Source: Streptomyces sp. NBC_01198
Lineage (GTDB): Bacteria > Actinomycetota > Actinomycetes > Streptomycetales > Streptomycetaceae
Length of the DNA stretch: 64,000 bases
Assembly (NCBI RefSeq): GCF_036010485.1
Contig: NZ_CP108568.1
Coordinates: forward strand, 4,595,001-4,659,000
Direction: 5' to 3'
Positions 10,946 through 20,332 of the stretch are shown here, piece by piece. The notes under the pieces were generated by a model. It made no database searches, had not been told where the DNA came from, and was given only the letters and a program-made list of their open reading frames with translations. Each line of letters opens with the position of its first letter. Position 1 is the first letter of the stretch. Made by a program: the position numbers and the translations under genes.

Positions 10946-12022
10946 ATGTCTGAGACAACCGGAACGACAGGTGCCAGCTACGCCGCCGCGGGCGTCGACA
11001 TCGAGGCCGGCGACCACGCCGTGGCGCTGATGAAGGAGTGGGTGCGCAAGGCGACCCGCCCCGAGGTGGTCGGCGGCATCGGCGGCTTCGCGGGCCTCTT
11101 CGACGCCTCCGCGCTCAAGCGCTACGAGCAGCCGCTGCTGGCCTCCGCGACCGACGGCGTCGGCACCAAGGTGGACATCGCCCGCCGGATGGGCGTCTAC
11201 GACACCATCGGCCACGACCTGGTCGGCATGGTCGTGGACGACCTGGTGGTGTGCGGGGCCGAGCCGCTGTTCATGACCGACTACATCTGTGTCGGCAAGC
11301 TGCACCCCGAGCGGGTCGCGGCCATCGTCAAGGGCATCGCCGAGGGCTGCGTGCTGGCCGGCTGCGCGCTGGTCGGCGGCGAGACCGCCGAGCACCCCGG
11401 GCTGCTGGGCCCCGACGACTTCGACGTCGCGGGCGCGGGCACCGGAGTGGTCGAGGCCGACGACCTGCTGGGCGCCGAGCGCGTCCGTATGGGTGACGCG
11501 GTGATCGCGATCGAGTCCTCCGGGCTTCACTCGAACGGGTACAGCCTGGTCCGCCATGTGCTCTTCGACCGGGCCGGCTGGGCGCTGGACCGGGAGGTCC
11601 CGGAGCTGGGCAGGACCCTCGGCGAGGAGCTGCTCGAACCGACCAGGATCTACTCGCTGGACTGCCTGTCGCTGACCCGCACCGCCGAGGTGCACGCCTT
11701 CTCGCACGTCACCGGCGGCGGGCTGGCCAACAACCTGGCCCGGGTACTGCCGGACGGCCTGCACGCCTCGGTCGACCGCTCCACCTGGACGCCTGCGCCG
11801 ATCTTCGGCCTGGTCGGCGACGCGGGCCGGGTCGCGCGCGGCGAGCTGGAGAAGACGCTGAACATGGGCGTCGGCATGGTCGCGGTGGTGCCGCAGGAGT
11901 CGGTCGAGGTGGCCCTGGCCACGCTGGCCGACCGGGGCGTGGAGGCCTGGGTCGCGGGCGAGGTCACGGCACGCGAGAGCGGCGCGGCCACCGTGGAGCT
12001 CGTCGGTGACTACGCCGGCTGA
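10946..12022 (+). CDS. purM: phosphoribosylformylglycinamidine cyclo-ligase PurM (AIR synthetase)
   Basis: PurM closes the imidazole ring (FGAM to AIR, ATP-dependent), acting directly after PurSQL. The 358-residue length is typical. The motifs ASATDGVGTKVDIA, the DDLVVCGAEPLF segment, GGETAEHPG and HVTGGGL are all present. The start is ATG 10946 (MSETTGTTGASY), after a CGAAAG-like weak site. The purF-purM pair probably forms one transcript, ending at the hairpin near 12121. Confidence 0.97.
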   Translation: MSETTGTTGASYAAAGVDIEAGDHAVALMKEWVRKATRPEVVGGIGGFAGLFDASALKRYEQPLLASATDGVGTKVDIARRMGVYDTIGHDLVGMVVDDLVVCGAEPLFMTDYICVGKLHPERVAAIVKGIAEGCVLAGCALVGGETAEHPGLLGPDDFDVAGAGTGVVEADDLLGAERVRMGDAVIAIESSGLHSNGYSLVRHVLFDRAGWALDREVPELGRTLGEELLEPTRIYSLDCLSLTRTAEVHAFSHVTGGGLANNLARVLPDGLHASVDRSTWTPAPIFGLVGDAGRVARGELEKTLNMGVGMVAVVPQESVEVALATLADRGVEAWVAGEVTARESGAATVELVGDYAG

Positions 12023-12120
12023 CCCGGTGACCGGCCAGGTGGCGGCCACGCCGGCGCACCCGGGGATCCCCCCGGTGGCCGGATTCGTCCGCCCGGCCGG
12101 CCGTGCTCGGGCACGACGAA

Positions 12121-12153
12121 ACCCGGTCCGGGGCTGATCGCCCCCGGCCGGGT
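12121..12153. terminator. hairpin terminator between purM and the convergent DUF3073 gene
   Basis: ACCCGGTCCGGGG (12121-12133) pairs with the CCCCCGGCCGGGT arm ending at 12153, leaving a loop of about seven bases. It lies between convergent genes and probably serves both. Confidence 0.65.
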
Positions 12154-12178
12154 CAGCGTGTGCGGTCTCTTCGCTGCG

Positions 12179-12448
12179 TCAAGCGCGACGGCGCTGTGAC
12201 GAGGACGAGGAGTCGGAGGACTGGTCGTCCTCGTCATCGTCGTCGTCGTTGTACAGCTCCGCGTACTGAGCGTACGGGTCGTCGTCGTCCAACTCGTCGT
12301 CATCGTCCTCGACAGGCTCCGGATTAACCGGCCTCGACGGCGATGCGCCCAGCTCGTCGGCCAGACGTGAGAGATCTGTACCGCCGCTGTTGTACTTCAG
12401 CTGGCGGGCGACCTTCGTCTGCTTGGCCTTGGCCCGGCCGCGCCCCAT
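12179..12448 (-). CDS. DUF3073 family small acidic-tailed protein
   Basis: An 89-residue protein conserved beside purM in streptomycetes. The N-terminus is basic (MGRGRAKAKQTKVARQLKY) and the C-terminal half is a run of Asp and Ser residues. The basic start and acidic tail suggest nucleic-acid or protein binding, but no function is established for DUF3073. The gene is convergent with purM and lies between it and vdh. Confidence 0.85.
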   Translation of the reverse strand: MGRGRAKAKQTKVARQLKYNSGGTDLSRLADELGASPSRPVNPEPVEDDDDELDDDDPYAQYAELYNDDDDDEDDQSSDSSSSSQRRRA

Positions 12449-12514
12449 GGCTCGACCCCCTTAACGGCGGGGCTCAACGGCCCCGAGTCTTGACACGCGT
12501 TCATGATGCGGAGC

Positions 12515-12534
12515 GGTCTCTCCGGGGAGAGACC
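12515..12534. other. hairpin in the DUF3073 upstream region
   Basis: GGTCTCTCC and GGAGAGACC-type arms form a tight hairpin about 70 bp upstream of the DUF3073 start codon, in its probable leader. It could affect transcript stability or be a protein site. Confidence 0.3.
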
Positions 12535-12705
12535 GGTCCGTAGGGCCTCAACGGTACCTGCTTCCGACGCCGCACGGTACGTCGCCCGCACGACGCGCGT
12601 CGGATCAGGGGTCGTTCACGACCCTGTCCTGCCTGGTCAGGCCCGATTTTACCTTCTTCTAGCGCGAACTTGCTATCGGGCCGTGCGTTCGGTCACGTGC
12701 GTCAC

Positions 12706-13824
12706 TCAAGGACGCAGCCATTGCGCTGCCGCGGTGCGCTCCGCCATCCGCTGCTCGGCGAGCCGGTCGGCGGCGACCGCGGGGGGCACACCGTCGGCCT
12801 TCGCACGGTCGAAAATGGCCAGTGTCGTGTCGTAGATCTTCGTCGCCTTGGCCTTGGCCCGGTCGAAATCGAAACCGTGCAGTTCGTCCGCGACCTGGAT
12901 CACACCGCCGGCGTTCACGACGTAGTCGGGCGCGTAGAGGATGCCGCGGTCGGCGAGGTCCTTCTCGACCCCGGGGTGGGCGAGCTGGTTGTTGGCCGCG
13001 CCGCACACCACCGTCGCGGTCAGCGCGGCCACCGTCGCGTCGTCCAGGGCGTGGCCGAGCGCGCAGGGGGCGTAGACGTCGAGCGGGGTGCGCACCAGCA
13101 CGTCGGCGTCGACGACCGCGCCGACCTGCGGGTGGCGTGCGGTGATCGCGTCCACCGCGTCGGCCCGCACGTCGGTGACCACGACCTCGGCCCCGTCGTC
13201 GAGCAGGTGCTGCACCAGGTGCTTGCCGACCTTGCCGACGCCGGCCACGCCGACCCGGCGGCCGCGCAGCGACGGCTCGCCCCACTGGACGCGGGCGGCG
13301 GCGCGCATGCCCTGGAAGACGCCGAAGGCGGTGAGCACGGAGGAGTCGCCCGCGCCGCCGTTCTCGGGGGAGCGGCCGGTGGTCCAGCGGTTCTCGCGGG
13401 CGACGACGTCCATGTCGGCGACGTAGGTGCCGACGTCGCACGCGGTCACGTAGCGGCCGCCGAGCGAGGCGACGAAGCGGCCGTAGGCCAGCAGCAGCTG
13501 CTCGGTCTTGTCCAGGTCGGGGTCGCCGATGATGACGGCCTTGCCGCCGCCGTGGTCGAGGCCGGCCAGCGCGTTCTTGTACGACATGCCGCGGGCGAGG
13601 TTCAGCGCGTCCTCGACGGCCGCGTCGTCCGAGGCGTAGGGGAAGAAACGGGTACCGCCCAGGGCGGGGCCCAGGGCGGTGGAGTGGAGCGCGATCACGG
13701 CCTTCAGCCCTGACGTGCGGTCCTGGCAGAGGACGACCTGCTCGTGTCCGCCCTGCTCCGATCGGAACAGCGTGGCGACGACACTCTCGGTCTGTCGTAC
13801 GTCGGTCACGGTGGTGACTCCCAT
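12706..13824 (-). CDS. vdh: valine/leucine dehydrogenase (Glu/Leu/Phe/Val dehydrogenase family)
   Basis: This NAD-dependent branched-chain amino acid dehydrogenase oxidatively deaminates valine, leucine and related amino acids to 2-oxoacids. In streptomycetes the pathway supplies precursors for fatty acids and polyketides. The 372-residue protein has the catalytic-lysine stretch GLDHGGGKAVI, a PENGGAGDSS loop and the Rossmann motif GVAGVGKVGKHL. The C-terminal CGAANNQL and APDYVVNAGGVI are classic for Leu/Val dehydrogenases. ATG 13824 (MGVTTVTDVRQ) is chosen, since longer upstream reading lacks family similarity. The location next to bldC matches the S. coelicolor vdh locus. Confidence 0.92.
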   Translation of the reverse strand: MGVTTVTDVRQTESVVATLFRSEQGGHEQVVLCQDRTSGLKAVIALHSTALGPALGGTRFFPYASDDAAVEDALNLARGMSYKNALAGLDHGGGKAVIIGDPDLDKTEQLLLAYGRFVASLGGRYVTACDVGTYVADMDVVARENRWTTGRSPENGGAGDSSVLTAFGVFQGMRAAARVQWGEPSLRGRRVGVAGVGKVGKHLVQHLLDDGAEVVVTDVRADAVDAITARHPQVGAVVDADVLVRTPLDVYAPCALGHALDDATVAALTATVVCGAANNQLAHPGVEKDLADRGILYAPDYVVNAGGVIQVADELHGFDFDRAKAKATKIYDTTLAIFDRAKADGVPPAVAADRLAEQRMAERTAAAQWLRP

Positions 13825-13997
13825 AGTCCAGTGGTCCCTAGTGCTTTCGGGTTGTCGCGCCCCCCGTGCGGGTGGCGGAGGGGTTGATGGGCACAGCGTA
13901 GGCCCTGCGGGCCCGCCCGGGTGGCCGGGATCACGTCCGGTCGGCGTGGTCGCGTGGGACGATCGTGATGTCGGCACGGTGGCGCGAGGGAGCGGGC

Positions 13998-14846
13998 GTG
14001 GGCGGTTCACCGGTAGTGGTCCCCTACGCGGCGTACTTGCGGGTGTACGAGCCGCTGGCGGCCTTTCCCGAGCCCGAACGCAGCCATTGGTACCGCTATG
14101 CCGCGGCCGGCTCCGAGCGGACCGCACAGGACGAACTGCGGCAGTCGCTGGCCGGCCTGGTCCCGGTGCCGCCGATCGCCGTCCCCGTGCACGAGAGCGC
14201 GGACGCCTTCGTCGCCGTGGTGGGCGGGGTGACCCACGTCTGCCCGTGGCGCACCCGGCTGCGCGGCTGGCTGGCGCTGGAGCAGGCCGGCGCGCTGGTG
14301 CCCGAGTCGGTGCTCGACGCGATGCTGCCGCCGGTCGTACGGCTGCAGGCCGCCGCCGACCACGACTCGTGGCGTGAACGCAACCCCGACGCGCGGCCCT
14401 GGATCCGTACCGCCACCTGGCACGTGCCGGTGCGCTGGTTCGTGCTGGTCGGCGACGACGAGCGGGAGTACGAGCCGGCGGGCGCCGGCGAGTCCAAGGA
14501 GCCGCTGCTGCGCTACCGCACCCCCATGGTGCAGGCCAGGCGCCGGGTGGCCCGGGGCCTGCGGGTGCTCAAGGACGCGCTGGACGACGGCGGCCCGCTG
14601 ATCGACGGGCTGATCGACGTCGGCCGCTGGCTGGAGGAGTTCCACCCGCGCTCGCTGGTGGAGCTGGACTACGGCGGCCTGGTCCATGTGATGGGCCCCG
14701 AGCAGCTGGTCGACGACCGCTCGGCGGCCGACGTCGCCGAGGGCCTGGCCGCGCTGCGGGCCGGCGACTCGGGCGCGGCCGGGGTGGCGTACGAACGCCT
14801 GACCGAGCGGTGGCGGGCGGTACGGGAACGCCAGTTCTCCAGCTGA
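13998..14846 (+). CDS. conserved streptomycete protein of unknown function (DUF8083-like)
   Basis: A 282-residue soluble protein conserved between vdh and bldC. It begins VGGSPVVVPYAAYLRVYEPL and contains VCPWRTRLRGWLALEQ and TWHVPVRWFVLV, the conserved blocks of this family. No catalytic motif or membrane segment is visible. GTG 13998 follows GAGGGAG at a good distance; an upstream ATG at 13968 would lengthen it without a ribosome site. It is divergent from vdh across a 170-bp promoter region. Confidence 0.75.
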   Translation: MGGSPVVVPYAAYLRVYEPLAAFPEPERSHWYRYAAAGSERTAQDELRQSLAGLVPVPPIAVPVHESADAFVAVVGGVTHVCPWRTRLRGWLALEQAGALVPESVLDAMLPPVVRLQAAADHDSWRERNPDARPWIRTATWHVPVRWFVLVGDDEREYEPAGAGESKEPLLRYRTPMVQARRRVARGLRVLKDALDDGGPLIDGLIDVGRWLEEFHPRSLVELDYGGLVHVMGPEQLVDDRSAADVAEGLAALRAGDSGAAGVAYERLTERWRAVRERQFSS

Positions 14847-15265
14847 GCCGCCCCCTGGGGGCGGGGGGTGTTTCCGGATCTTTGGCCCAAGGGTGACGGA
14901 GAGCACGTACCCGGAGTCTTGCCTGCATCACCATGTGTCATGCCAAAATGGGACAACGGGTCCGCCTCGGGCGCGCCTCGAAGGTGGGGATGTTGCAGAT
15001 GATCGTCCTGTGACTGATCGTCACGCTCGTGTGACTGTCCGTTATGACACGGTCCATCGGCTTCCGTCGAGCTTGAACACCTGAGAGGGCAAATCCATCG
15101 GTTTGGCCGACGCGGCTGGACGGATGGTGTAGTTGTAGTGCCGAGGACAAGCCGTTCGTCCTATTACCGACTCGGCCCGCGTCTGCCATTTCGGGCAACG
15201 TGGGTCAAGGTGCAGAATTTAGAGGAAAGAACCGCGTTGGTTCGGTTCTCTCAAGGAGGCCGCTC
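14847..15265 (+). promoter_or_regulatory. 420-bp upstream region of bldC
   Basis: There is no convincing gene in this stretch. Codon use in the small frames present does not look coding. It should contain the bldC promoter(s) and perhaps regulator sites. I could not assign a specific BldD or BldC box by eye. AAGGAGG at 15253-15259 is a near-perfect ribosome site for bldC. Confidence 0.5.
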
Positions 15266-15472
15266 ATGACCGCTCGCACCCCTGATGCCGAGCCGTTGCT
15301 AACCCCTGCCGAGGTCGCGACCATGTTCCGCGTCGACCCCAAGACGGTCACGCGCTGGGCCAAGGCAGGCAAGCTCACGTCCATCCGCACGCTGGGCGGC
15401 CACCGCCGCTACCGCGAAGCGGAGGTCCGCGCACTGCTCGCGGGTATTCCGCAGCAGCGCAGCGAGGCCTGA
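15266..15472 (+). CDS. bldC: developmental transcriptional regulator BldC (MerR-like)
   Basis: BldC is a small MerR-type DNA-binding protein. In Streptomyces it delays entry into development and controls many developmental and antibiotic genes by cooperative head-to-tail binding. The 68-residue length is exactly that of known BldC. The winged helix-turn-helix is visible as LTPAEVATMFRVDPKTVTRW followed by the wing LGGHRRYREAEV. It lacks any MerR effector domain, as expected. The start is ATG 15266, directly after AAGGAGG. A strong terminator lies about 210 bp downstream. Confidence 0.97.
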   Translation: MTARTPDAEPLLTPAEVATMFRVDPKTVTRWAKAGKLTSIRTLGGHRRYREAEVRALLAGIPQQRSEA

Positions 15473-15555
15473 CAGCTCTTCGGGGCGCCGTCCCCCTTAA
15501 CGGCGCCCGGCCGAACGGCTCACCTGCCCCCATCAGGGACGGCCCGAGGCTCGTG

Positions 15556-15645
15556 CACCACCGGATCCACCGGATCCACCCGCAGTACCCCGCACCACCT
15601 CGTACCACCCCGCACCACCTGTACCACCCGGATCCCGCCGGATCC
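15556..15645. repeat. short-word repeats downstream of bldC
   Basis: A stretch built from repeated CCGGATCCA (two tandem copies at about 15560-15578) and two related 18-19 base units containing CCGCACCACCT. It lies between bldC and its terminator and looks like simple replication-slippage sequence. Confidence 0.45.
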
Positions 15646-15681
15646 GCGCGTAACAGCACCTCCAGCATTGCAGCGTCACCG

Positions 15682-15722
15682 GGATCGCATCGGACTCCGC
15701 CGGGTCCGATGCGGTCCTTTTT
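15682..15722 (+). terminator. strong intrinsic terminator downstream of bldC
   Basis: GGATCGCATCGGAC (15682-15695) pairs with GTCCGATGCGGTCC (15704-15717) with a GT wobble, and is followed by five T residues (15718-15722). This is one of the few classical stem-plus-T-run terminators in the window. Confidence 0.85.
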
Positions 15723-16077
15723 CGTGCCTTGGGTGTACGTCCCGGACGGGGTGCCATTGCACATATTAAATCGACAGCCCTCCGGAGGGCGTCGGGTTCC
15801 GCGATTCCGAATCGACTTTACGTGACTCCCGTCACATGCAGGGGGGTTGTGGATCTTGTGTGCGGTGCGGTAGTGAACTCCCGCGCCAGGAGGGGGCACA
15901 CGCACCGCCCGGGGCACGCGTGGGTACCGCGGGTACGCGTACGCCGGCGGAAGGGGGGCACGGGCCCGGCCCCTGAGGGCGTCCGGACATGCGAACGGCC
16001 CGTGTCCGGGGGGACGACGGGCCGGGACATGCGAACGGCCCGTGTCCAGGGGGACGACGGGCCGGGCTCATGTTGTG
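15723..16077. other. non-coding region between bldC and tRNA-Asp
   Basis: No gene is supported. The region includes a self-complementary GCCCTCCGGAGGGC (15777-15790) flanked by CGAC/GTCG, and a small GTGAC..GTCAC hairpin near 15823-15836. A duplicated 40-bp unit (listed separately) lies just after the 3' end of the tRNA. Confidence 0.4.
15985..16064 (-). repeat. tandem 40-bp duplication, each copy a hairpin, behind tRNA-Asp
   Basis: Two head-to-tail copies of a 40-bp unit (15985-16024 and 16025-16064) differ at only about one base. Each contains a CGGCCCGTGTCC arm that can pair with GGACGACGGGCCG. Read on the minus strand it follows hrpA and tRNA-Asp, so it is probably a duplicated terminator. 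Confidence 0.65.
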
Positions 16078-16152
16078 CGGTCCTGACGGGATTTGAACCC
16101 GCGGCCTCCACCTTGACAGGGTGGCGAGCACTCCAAACTGCTCCACAGGACC
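16078..16152 (-). tRNA. tRNA-Asp (anticodon GTC)
   Basis: The full cloverleaf reads from GGTCCTGTGGAGCAG at the 5' end (16152) to the discriminator G at 16078. The anticodon stem CCACC/GGTGG encloses CTGTCAA, giving GTC. The T-arm GGGTTCAAATCCC is present and CCA is not encoded. The sequence is identical to a second copy at 20411-20485. Confidence 0.97.
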
Positions 16153-16232
16153 TTGCTGCGAGACAGACTGTACAGCAGGTCAGGGGGTGCGGTCGAACTC
16201 GATCGCGAGGGGGCCGGCGGCGGGCGGGCCGG

Positions 16233-19200
16233 TCAGCTCCATGCCTCGTCCAGGGCCTTGAAGACGCGTTTGTCGGAGACCGGGAACGCCGTGCCCAGCG
16301 CGTGGGCGAAGTAGCTGACCCGCAGCTCCTCGATCATCCAGCGGATGTCCCGCACCGCGGCCGGCACGGGGCGCCCTGCGGGCTGCGAGGCCAGCAGCTG
16401 CGCGTACTCCGTCTGGATCTCGCGGACCTTCTCCATCCGGGTGGCGTCGCGCTGCGCCCCCGTCGGCATCTGCTGGAGGCGGCGGTCGGCGGCGACCAGG
16501 TAGCGCATCAGGTCGGGCAGGCGCTTGAGGCCCGCCTCCGTCACGAAACCGGGGTGCACGAGCCCCGCCAGCTGCTCCTTGACGTCCTGGAGGTTGGCCA
16601 CCAGCACCAGCGACTTCGTGTCCTTCAGCCGCCGCTCGCAGGAGTGCCAGGCGGCCAGCACCTGCTGGACCCGCTGGACGCTGCGGCCGGTCAGCTCGAC
16701 CAGGTCAGCCCGCACCGCGTCGTAGAGCTTGCGGTACGCCTCTTCGTCCCACGCGGGACCGCCGTGCTCGGCGATCAGCCGGTCGGCCGCCGCGGTGGCG
16801 CAGTCCTCGAACAGCGCCTGCACGCTGCCGTGCGGATTCCTGGACAGGGCCAGCTTCTGCTGGTTGGACAGCTGGTCGGCGACGAATTTGGCCGGATTCA
16901 CCGGCACGTTGAGCAGGATCAGCCGGCGCGTGCCGCGCCACATCGCCGCGGCCTGCTCCGGCTCGGTGTCGAAGAGCCGCACCGACACCGAGGTGCCGTC
17001 GTCGACCAGTGCCGGATACGCCTTGACCGGCTGCCCGGCCCGCCGGGTCTCGAACGTGCGGGGCAGCGTGCCGATCGTCCAGTCCTTCAGGCCGGTGCGC
17101 TGCTCGACCGACGCCAGCGCCGGGTCGGAGGCGCGCTCGAAGGCCTTCGTGATGGCCTCCCGCGTCCTCGGCTTGAGCCGCAGCTTCAGCGCGTCCAGGT
17201 CCTTGTCCTCGGCGATCGTGCGGCGCCGGTCGTCGGTCACCCGGAAGGTGACCTTGAGGTGGTCGGGCACCTTCGCCAGGTCGAAGTCCTCCGCGGTGAC
17301 CGGCACCCCGACCATCCGTTGCAACTCCCGCGCCAGCACCCAGGGCAGCGGGTCGGGGCCGGCCACCGCCCGGTCCAGGAACGCCTTCGCGTAGTTCGGC
17401 GCCGGCACGTAGTGCCGCCGGATCGGCTTGGGCAGCGAGCGGATCAGCTCGGTGACGACCTGCTCGCGCAGGCCCGGGATCTGCCAGTCGAAGCCGTCGG
17501 GCACCGCCTGGTTGAGCACCTGGAGCGGGATGTGCACGGTCACGCCGTCCGCGTCCGTGCCCGGCTCGAACTGGTAGGTGACGCGGAACTTCAGCGCGCC
17601 CTGCCGCCAGGAGTCGGGGTAGTCGGCCTTGGTGACCGCCTCGGCGCCCTCGTTGATCAGCATGGCGTGCTCGAAGTTGAGCAACTCCGGTTCCTCGCGC
17701 CGCTTGTGCTTCCACCAGGAGTCGAAGTGGGCGCCGGACACGACGTGTTCCGGCAGCTTGCGGTCGTAGAAGTCGTAGAGCGTCTCGTCGTCGACCAGGA
17801 TGTCCCGCCGCCTGGCGCGGTGTTCCAGCTCCTCGACCTCGCCGAGCAGCTTGCGGTTGTCGTGGAAGAACTGGTGGTGGGTGCGCCAGTCGCCCTCGAC
17901 CAGGGCGTTGCGGATGAACAGCTCGCGGGAGACCTCGGGGTCGATCCGCCCGTAGTTGACCTTGCGCTGGGCGATCAGCGGGACGCCGTAGAGGGTCACC
18001 TTCTCGAACGCCATCACCGCCGCCTGGTCCTTCTCCCAGTGCGGCTCGCTGTAGGTGCGCTTGATCAGGTGCTGGGCCAGCGGCTCGACCCACTCCGGCT
18101 CGATCCGCGCGTTGACCCGCGCCCACAGCCGGGAGGTCTCCACCAGCTCGGCCGACATGATCCAGCGCGGCGGCTTCTTGAACAGCGCCGAGCCCGGGAA
18201 GACCGCGAATTTGGCGCTGCGGGCGCCCAGATACTCGTTCTTGTCGGTGTCCTTGAGCCCCAGGTGGGACAGCAGCCCGGCCAGCAGCGACTGGTGGACC
18301 CGCACCGGGTCGATCGCGTCCTCCGCGGACTTCGGCTCGGTCACCTCGATGCCGAGCGACTTCGCGACCGAGCGCAACTGGCTGTAGATGTCCTGCCATT
18401 CGCGGATGCGCAGGTAGTTCAGGAACTCGCCCCGGCACATGCGGCGGAAGGCCGAGGACGACAACTCCTTCTGCCGGCCCCTGACATACGTCCACAGGTG
18501 CAGGAAGGACAGGAAGTCGCTGCTCTCGTCCCGGAAGCGGGCGTGTTGCTGGTCGGCCTGCTGCTGCTTGTCCGACGGCCTCTCGCGCGGGTCCTGGATC
18601 GACAGCGCCGCCGCGATCACCATCACCTCGCGCGCGCAGCCGTTGCGCTCCGCCTCAAGCACCATCCGGGCCAGCCGCGGGTCGACCGGGAGCTGGGCGA
18701 GCTTGCGGCCGGTCTGCGTCAGCCGCCTGCGCGGGTCCTTCTGCTGGGGCTCCAGCGCGCCCAGCTCCTCCAGGAGTTGGACGCCGTCCTTGATGTTGCG
18801 GCTGTCCGGCGGGTCGATGAAGGGGAAGCGCGCGATGTCGCCGAGCCCCGCCGCGGTCATCTGCAGGATCACCGACGCCAGGTTCGTCCGCAGGATCTCC
18901 GCGTCGGTGAACTCCGGCCGGGACAGGAAGTCGTCCTCGTCGTAGAGCCGGATGCAGATGCCGTCCGACGTACGCCCGCAGCGCCCCTTGCGCTGGTTCG
19001 CGCTGGCCTGGCTGATCGGCTCGATCGGCAGCCGCTGCACCTTCGTGCGGTGGCTGTAGCGGGAGATCCGGGCGGTGCCCGGGTCGATGACGTAGCGGAT
19101 GCCGGGGACGGTGAGCGAGGTCTCCGCCACGTTCGTCGCCAGCACGATCCGGCGGCCGGTGTGCTGCTGGAAGACCCGGTGCTGCTCGGCCGACGACAGC

Positions 19201-20174
19201 CGGGCGTACAGCGGCAGCACTTCGGTGTGCCTGAGGTTCTTCTTGACCAGCGCGTCGGCGGTGTCGCGGATCTCCCGTTCGCCGGAGAGGAAGACCAGGA
19301 TGTCGCCGGGGCCCGCCGCCTGCAGCTCGTCCACGGCGTCGCCGATGGCGGTGATCTGGTCCCGGTCGGTGTCCTCGGCGCCCTCTTCGAGCAGCGGCCG
19401 GTAGCGGACCTCCACCGGATACGTGCGCCCGCTCACCTCCACGACCGGCGCGTCCCCGAAGTGCCGCGAGAAGCGCTGCGGATCGATCGTCGCCGAGGTG
19501 ATGATCACCTTCAGGTCAGGGCGGCGGGGCAGCAGCTGGGCCAGATAGCCGAGGATGAAGTCGATGTTGAGGCTACGCTCGTGCGCCTCGTCGATGATGA
19601 TCGTGTCGTACGCGCGCAGTTCGCGGTCGGTCTGGATCTCCGCGAGCATGATGCCGTCGGTCATCAGCTTCACCAGCGTGGAGTCCCCGACCTGGTCGGT
19701 GAACCGCACCTTCCAGCCGACCGCCTCGCCCAGCGGCGTACACAGCTCCTCCGCGACGCGCTCGGCGACCGTACGGGCCGCGATCCTGCGCGGCTGCGTG
19801 TGCCCGATCAGGCCGCGCACCCCGCGGCCGAGCTCCAGGCAGATCTTCGGGATCTGCGTCGTCTTGCCCGAGCCGGTCTCGCCGGCCACGATCACCACCT
19901 GGTGGTCGCGCACCGCCGCCAGGATGTCGTCCTTCTTCTGGCTGACCGGCAGCGCTTCCGGATACGTGATCCGCGGCACGGCCGCCCTGCGGGCCGCTAT
20001 GCGCTGCTCGCCCCTGCCGATCTCGGCGTCGATCTCCGCGAGCACCGCGGCGCGGGCCTCCGGCTTCTTGATGCGCCGGGCACCGTCGAGCCGCCGCCCG
20101 AGCCGCTGCTCGTCGCGCAGGGAGAGGGCGGGGAGGCGTTGGGCCAGTTCAGCCGTGGTCGCGTAAGTAGACAT
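16233..20174 (-). CDS. hrpA: ATP-dependent RNA helicase HrpA (DEAH box)
   Basis: A 1313-residue DEAH-box RNA helicase, the usual length for bacterial HrpA. Walker A is GETGSGKT at residues 98-105. TQPRRIAARTVAERVA (motif Ia), IIIDEAHERSLN (motif II), SATID (motif III), FLSGEREI (motif IV) and NQRKGRCGRT (motif VI) follow in order. The C-terminal DUF3418-type region carries KAYPALVDDG. In E. coli HrpA rescues stalled ribosomes and processes mRNA; the streptomycete role is less clear. The start is ATG 20174 (MSTYATTAEL). tRNA genes lie on both sides. Confidence 0.95.
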   Translation of the reverse strand: MSTYATTAELAQRLPALSLRDEQRLGRRLDGARRIKKPEARAAVLAEIDAEIGRGEQRIAARRAAVPRITYPEALPVSQKKDDILAAVRDHQVVIVAGETGSGKTTQIPKICLELGRGVRGLIGHTQPRRIAARTVAERVAEELCTPLGEAVGWKVRFTDQVGDSTLVKLMTDGIMLAEIQTDRELRAYDTIIIDEAHERSLNIDFILGYLAQLLPRRPDLKVIITSATIDPQRFSRHFGDAPVVEVSGRTYPVEVRYRPLLEEGAEDTDRDQITAIGDAVDELQAAGPGDILVFLSGEREIRDTADALVKKNLRHTEVLPLYARLSSAEQHRVFQQHTGRRIVLATNVAETSLTVPGIRYVIDPGTARISRYSHRTKVQRLPIEPISQASANQRKGRCGRTSDGICIRLYDEDDFLSRPEFTDAEILRTNLASVILQMTAAGLGDIARFPFIDPPDSRNIKDGVQLLEELGALEPQQKDPRRRLTQTGRKLAQLPVDPRLARMVLEAERNGCAREVMVIAAALSIQDPRERPSDKQQQADQQHARFRDESSDFLSFLHLWTYVRGRQKELSSSAFRRMCRGEFLNYLRIREWQDIYSQLRSVAKSLGIEVTEPKSAEDAIDPVRVHQSLLAGLLSHLGLKDTDKNEYLGARSAKFAVFPGSALFKKPPRWIMSAELVETSRLWARVNARIEPEWVEPLAQHLIKRTYSEPHWEKDQAAVMAFEKVTLYGVPLIAQRKVNYGRIDPEVSRELFIRNALVEGDWRTHHQFFHDNRKLLGEVEELEHRARRRDILVDDETLYDFYDRKLPEHVVSGAHFDSWWKHKRREEPELLNFEHAMLINEGAEAVTKADYPDSWRQGALKFRVTYQFEPGTDADGVTVHIPLQVLNQAVPDGFDWQIPGLREQVVTELIRSLPKPIRRHYVPAPNYAKAFLDRAVAGPDPLPWVLARELQRMVGVPVTAEDFDLAKVPDHLKVTFRVTDDRRRTIAEDKDLDALKLRLKPRTREAITKAFERASDPALASVEQRTGLKDWTIGTLPRTFETRRAGQPVKAYPALVDDGTSVSVRLFDTEPEQAAAMWRGTRRLILLNVPVNPAKFVADQLSNQQKLALSRNPHGSVQALFEDCATAAADRLIAEHGGPAWDEEAYRKLYDAVRADLVELTGRSVQRVQQVLAAWHSCERRLKDTKSLVLVANLQDVKEQLAGLVHPGFVTEAGLKRLPDLMRYLVAADRRLQQMPTGAQRDATRMEKVREIQTEYAQLLASQPAGRPVPAAVRDIRWMIEELRVSYFAHALGTAFPVSDKRVFKALDEAWS

Positions 20175-20291
20175 ACGCGACCCATGCTCGCACTTGTCCG
20201 GCACGCCCGGCGACCCGGTTTCCCGGGGGTGCCTGCGGGCGCCGCCGAAGCGCGGCCCGCTGCGGCACCGGGACGCGGGAGACACGGAAAA

Positions 20292-20327
20292 CGGCGTAGG
20301 CCCCGTCCGGGGACGGGGCCTACGCCG
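20292..20327 (-). terminator. intrinsic terminator after the tRNA-Asp/tRNA-Phe transcript
   Basis: A perfect 17-bp stem (20292-20308 with 20311-20327) with a 2-base tip. On the minus strand it is followed by TTTTCC. It terminates the leftward tRNA-Asp to tRNA-Phe transcript before hrpA. Confidence 0.85.
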
Positions 20328-20332
20328 TGCGG

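Noticed and set aside
14893..15084. 63-codon frame upstream of bldC
   Set aside because: It has no ribosome site, no plausible composition and no known family. It is treated as non-coding leader.
14847..15265. BldD or BldC operator upstream of bldC
   Set aside because: Several partial dyads exist, but none matches a consensus well enough to assign by eye.
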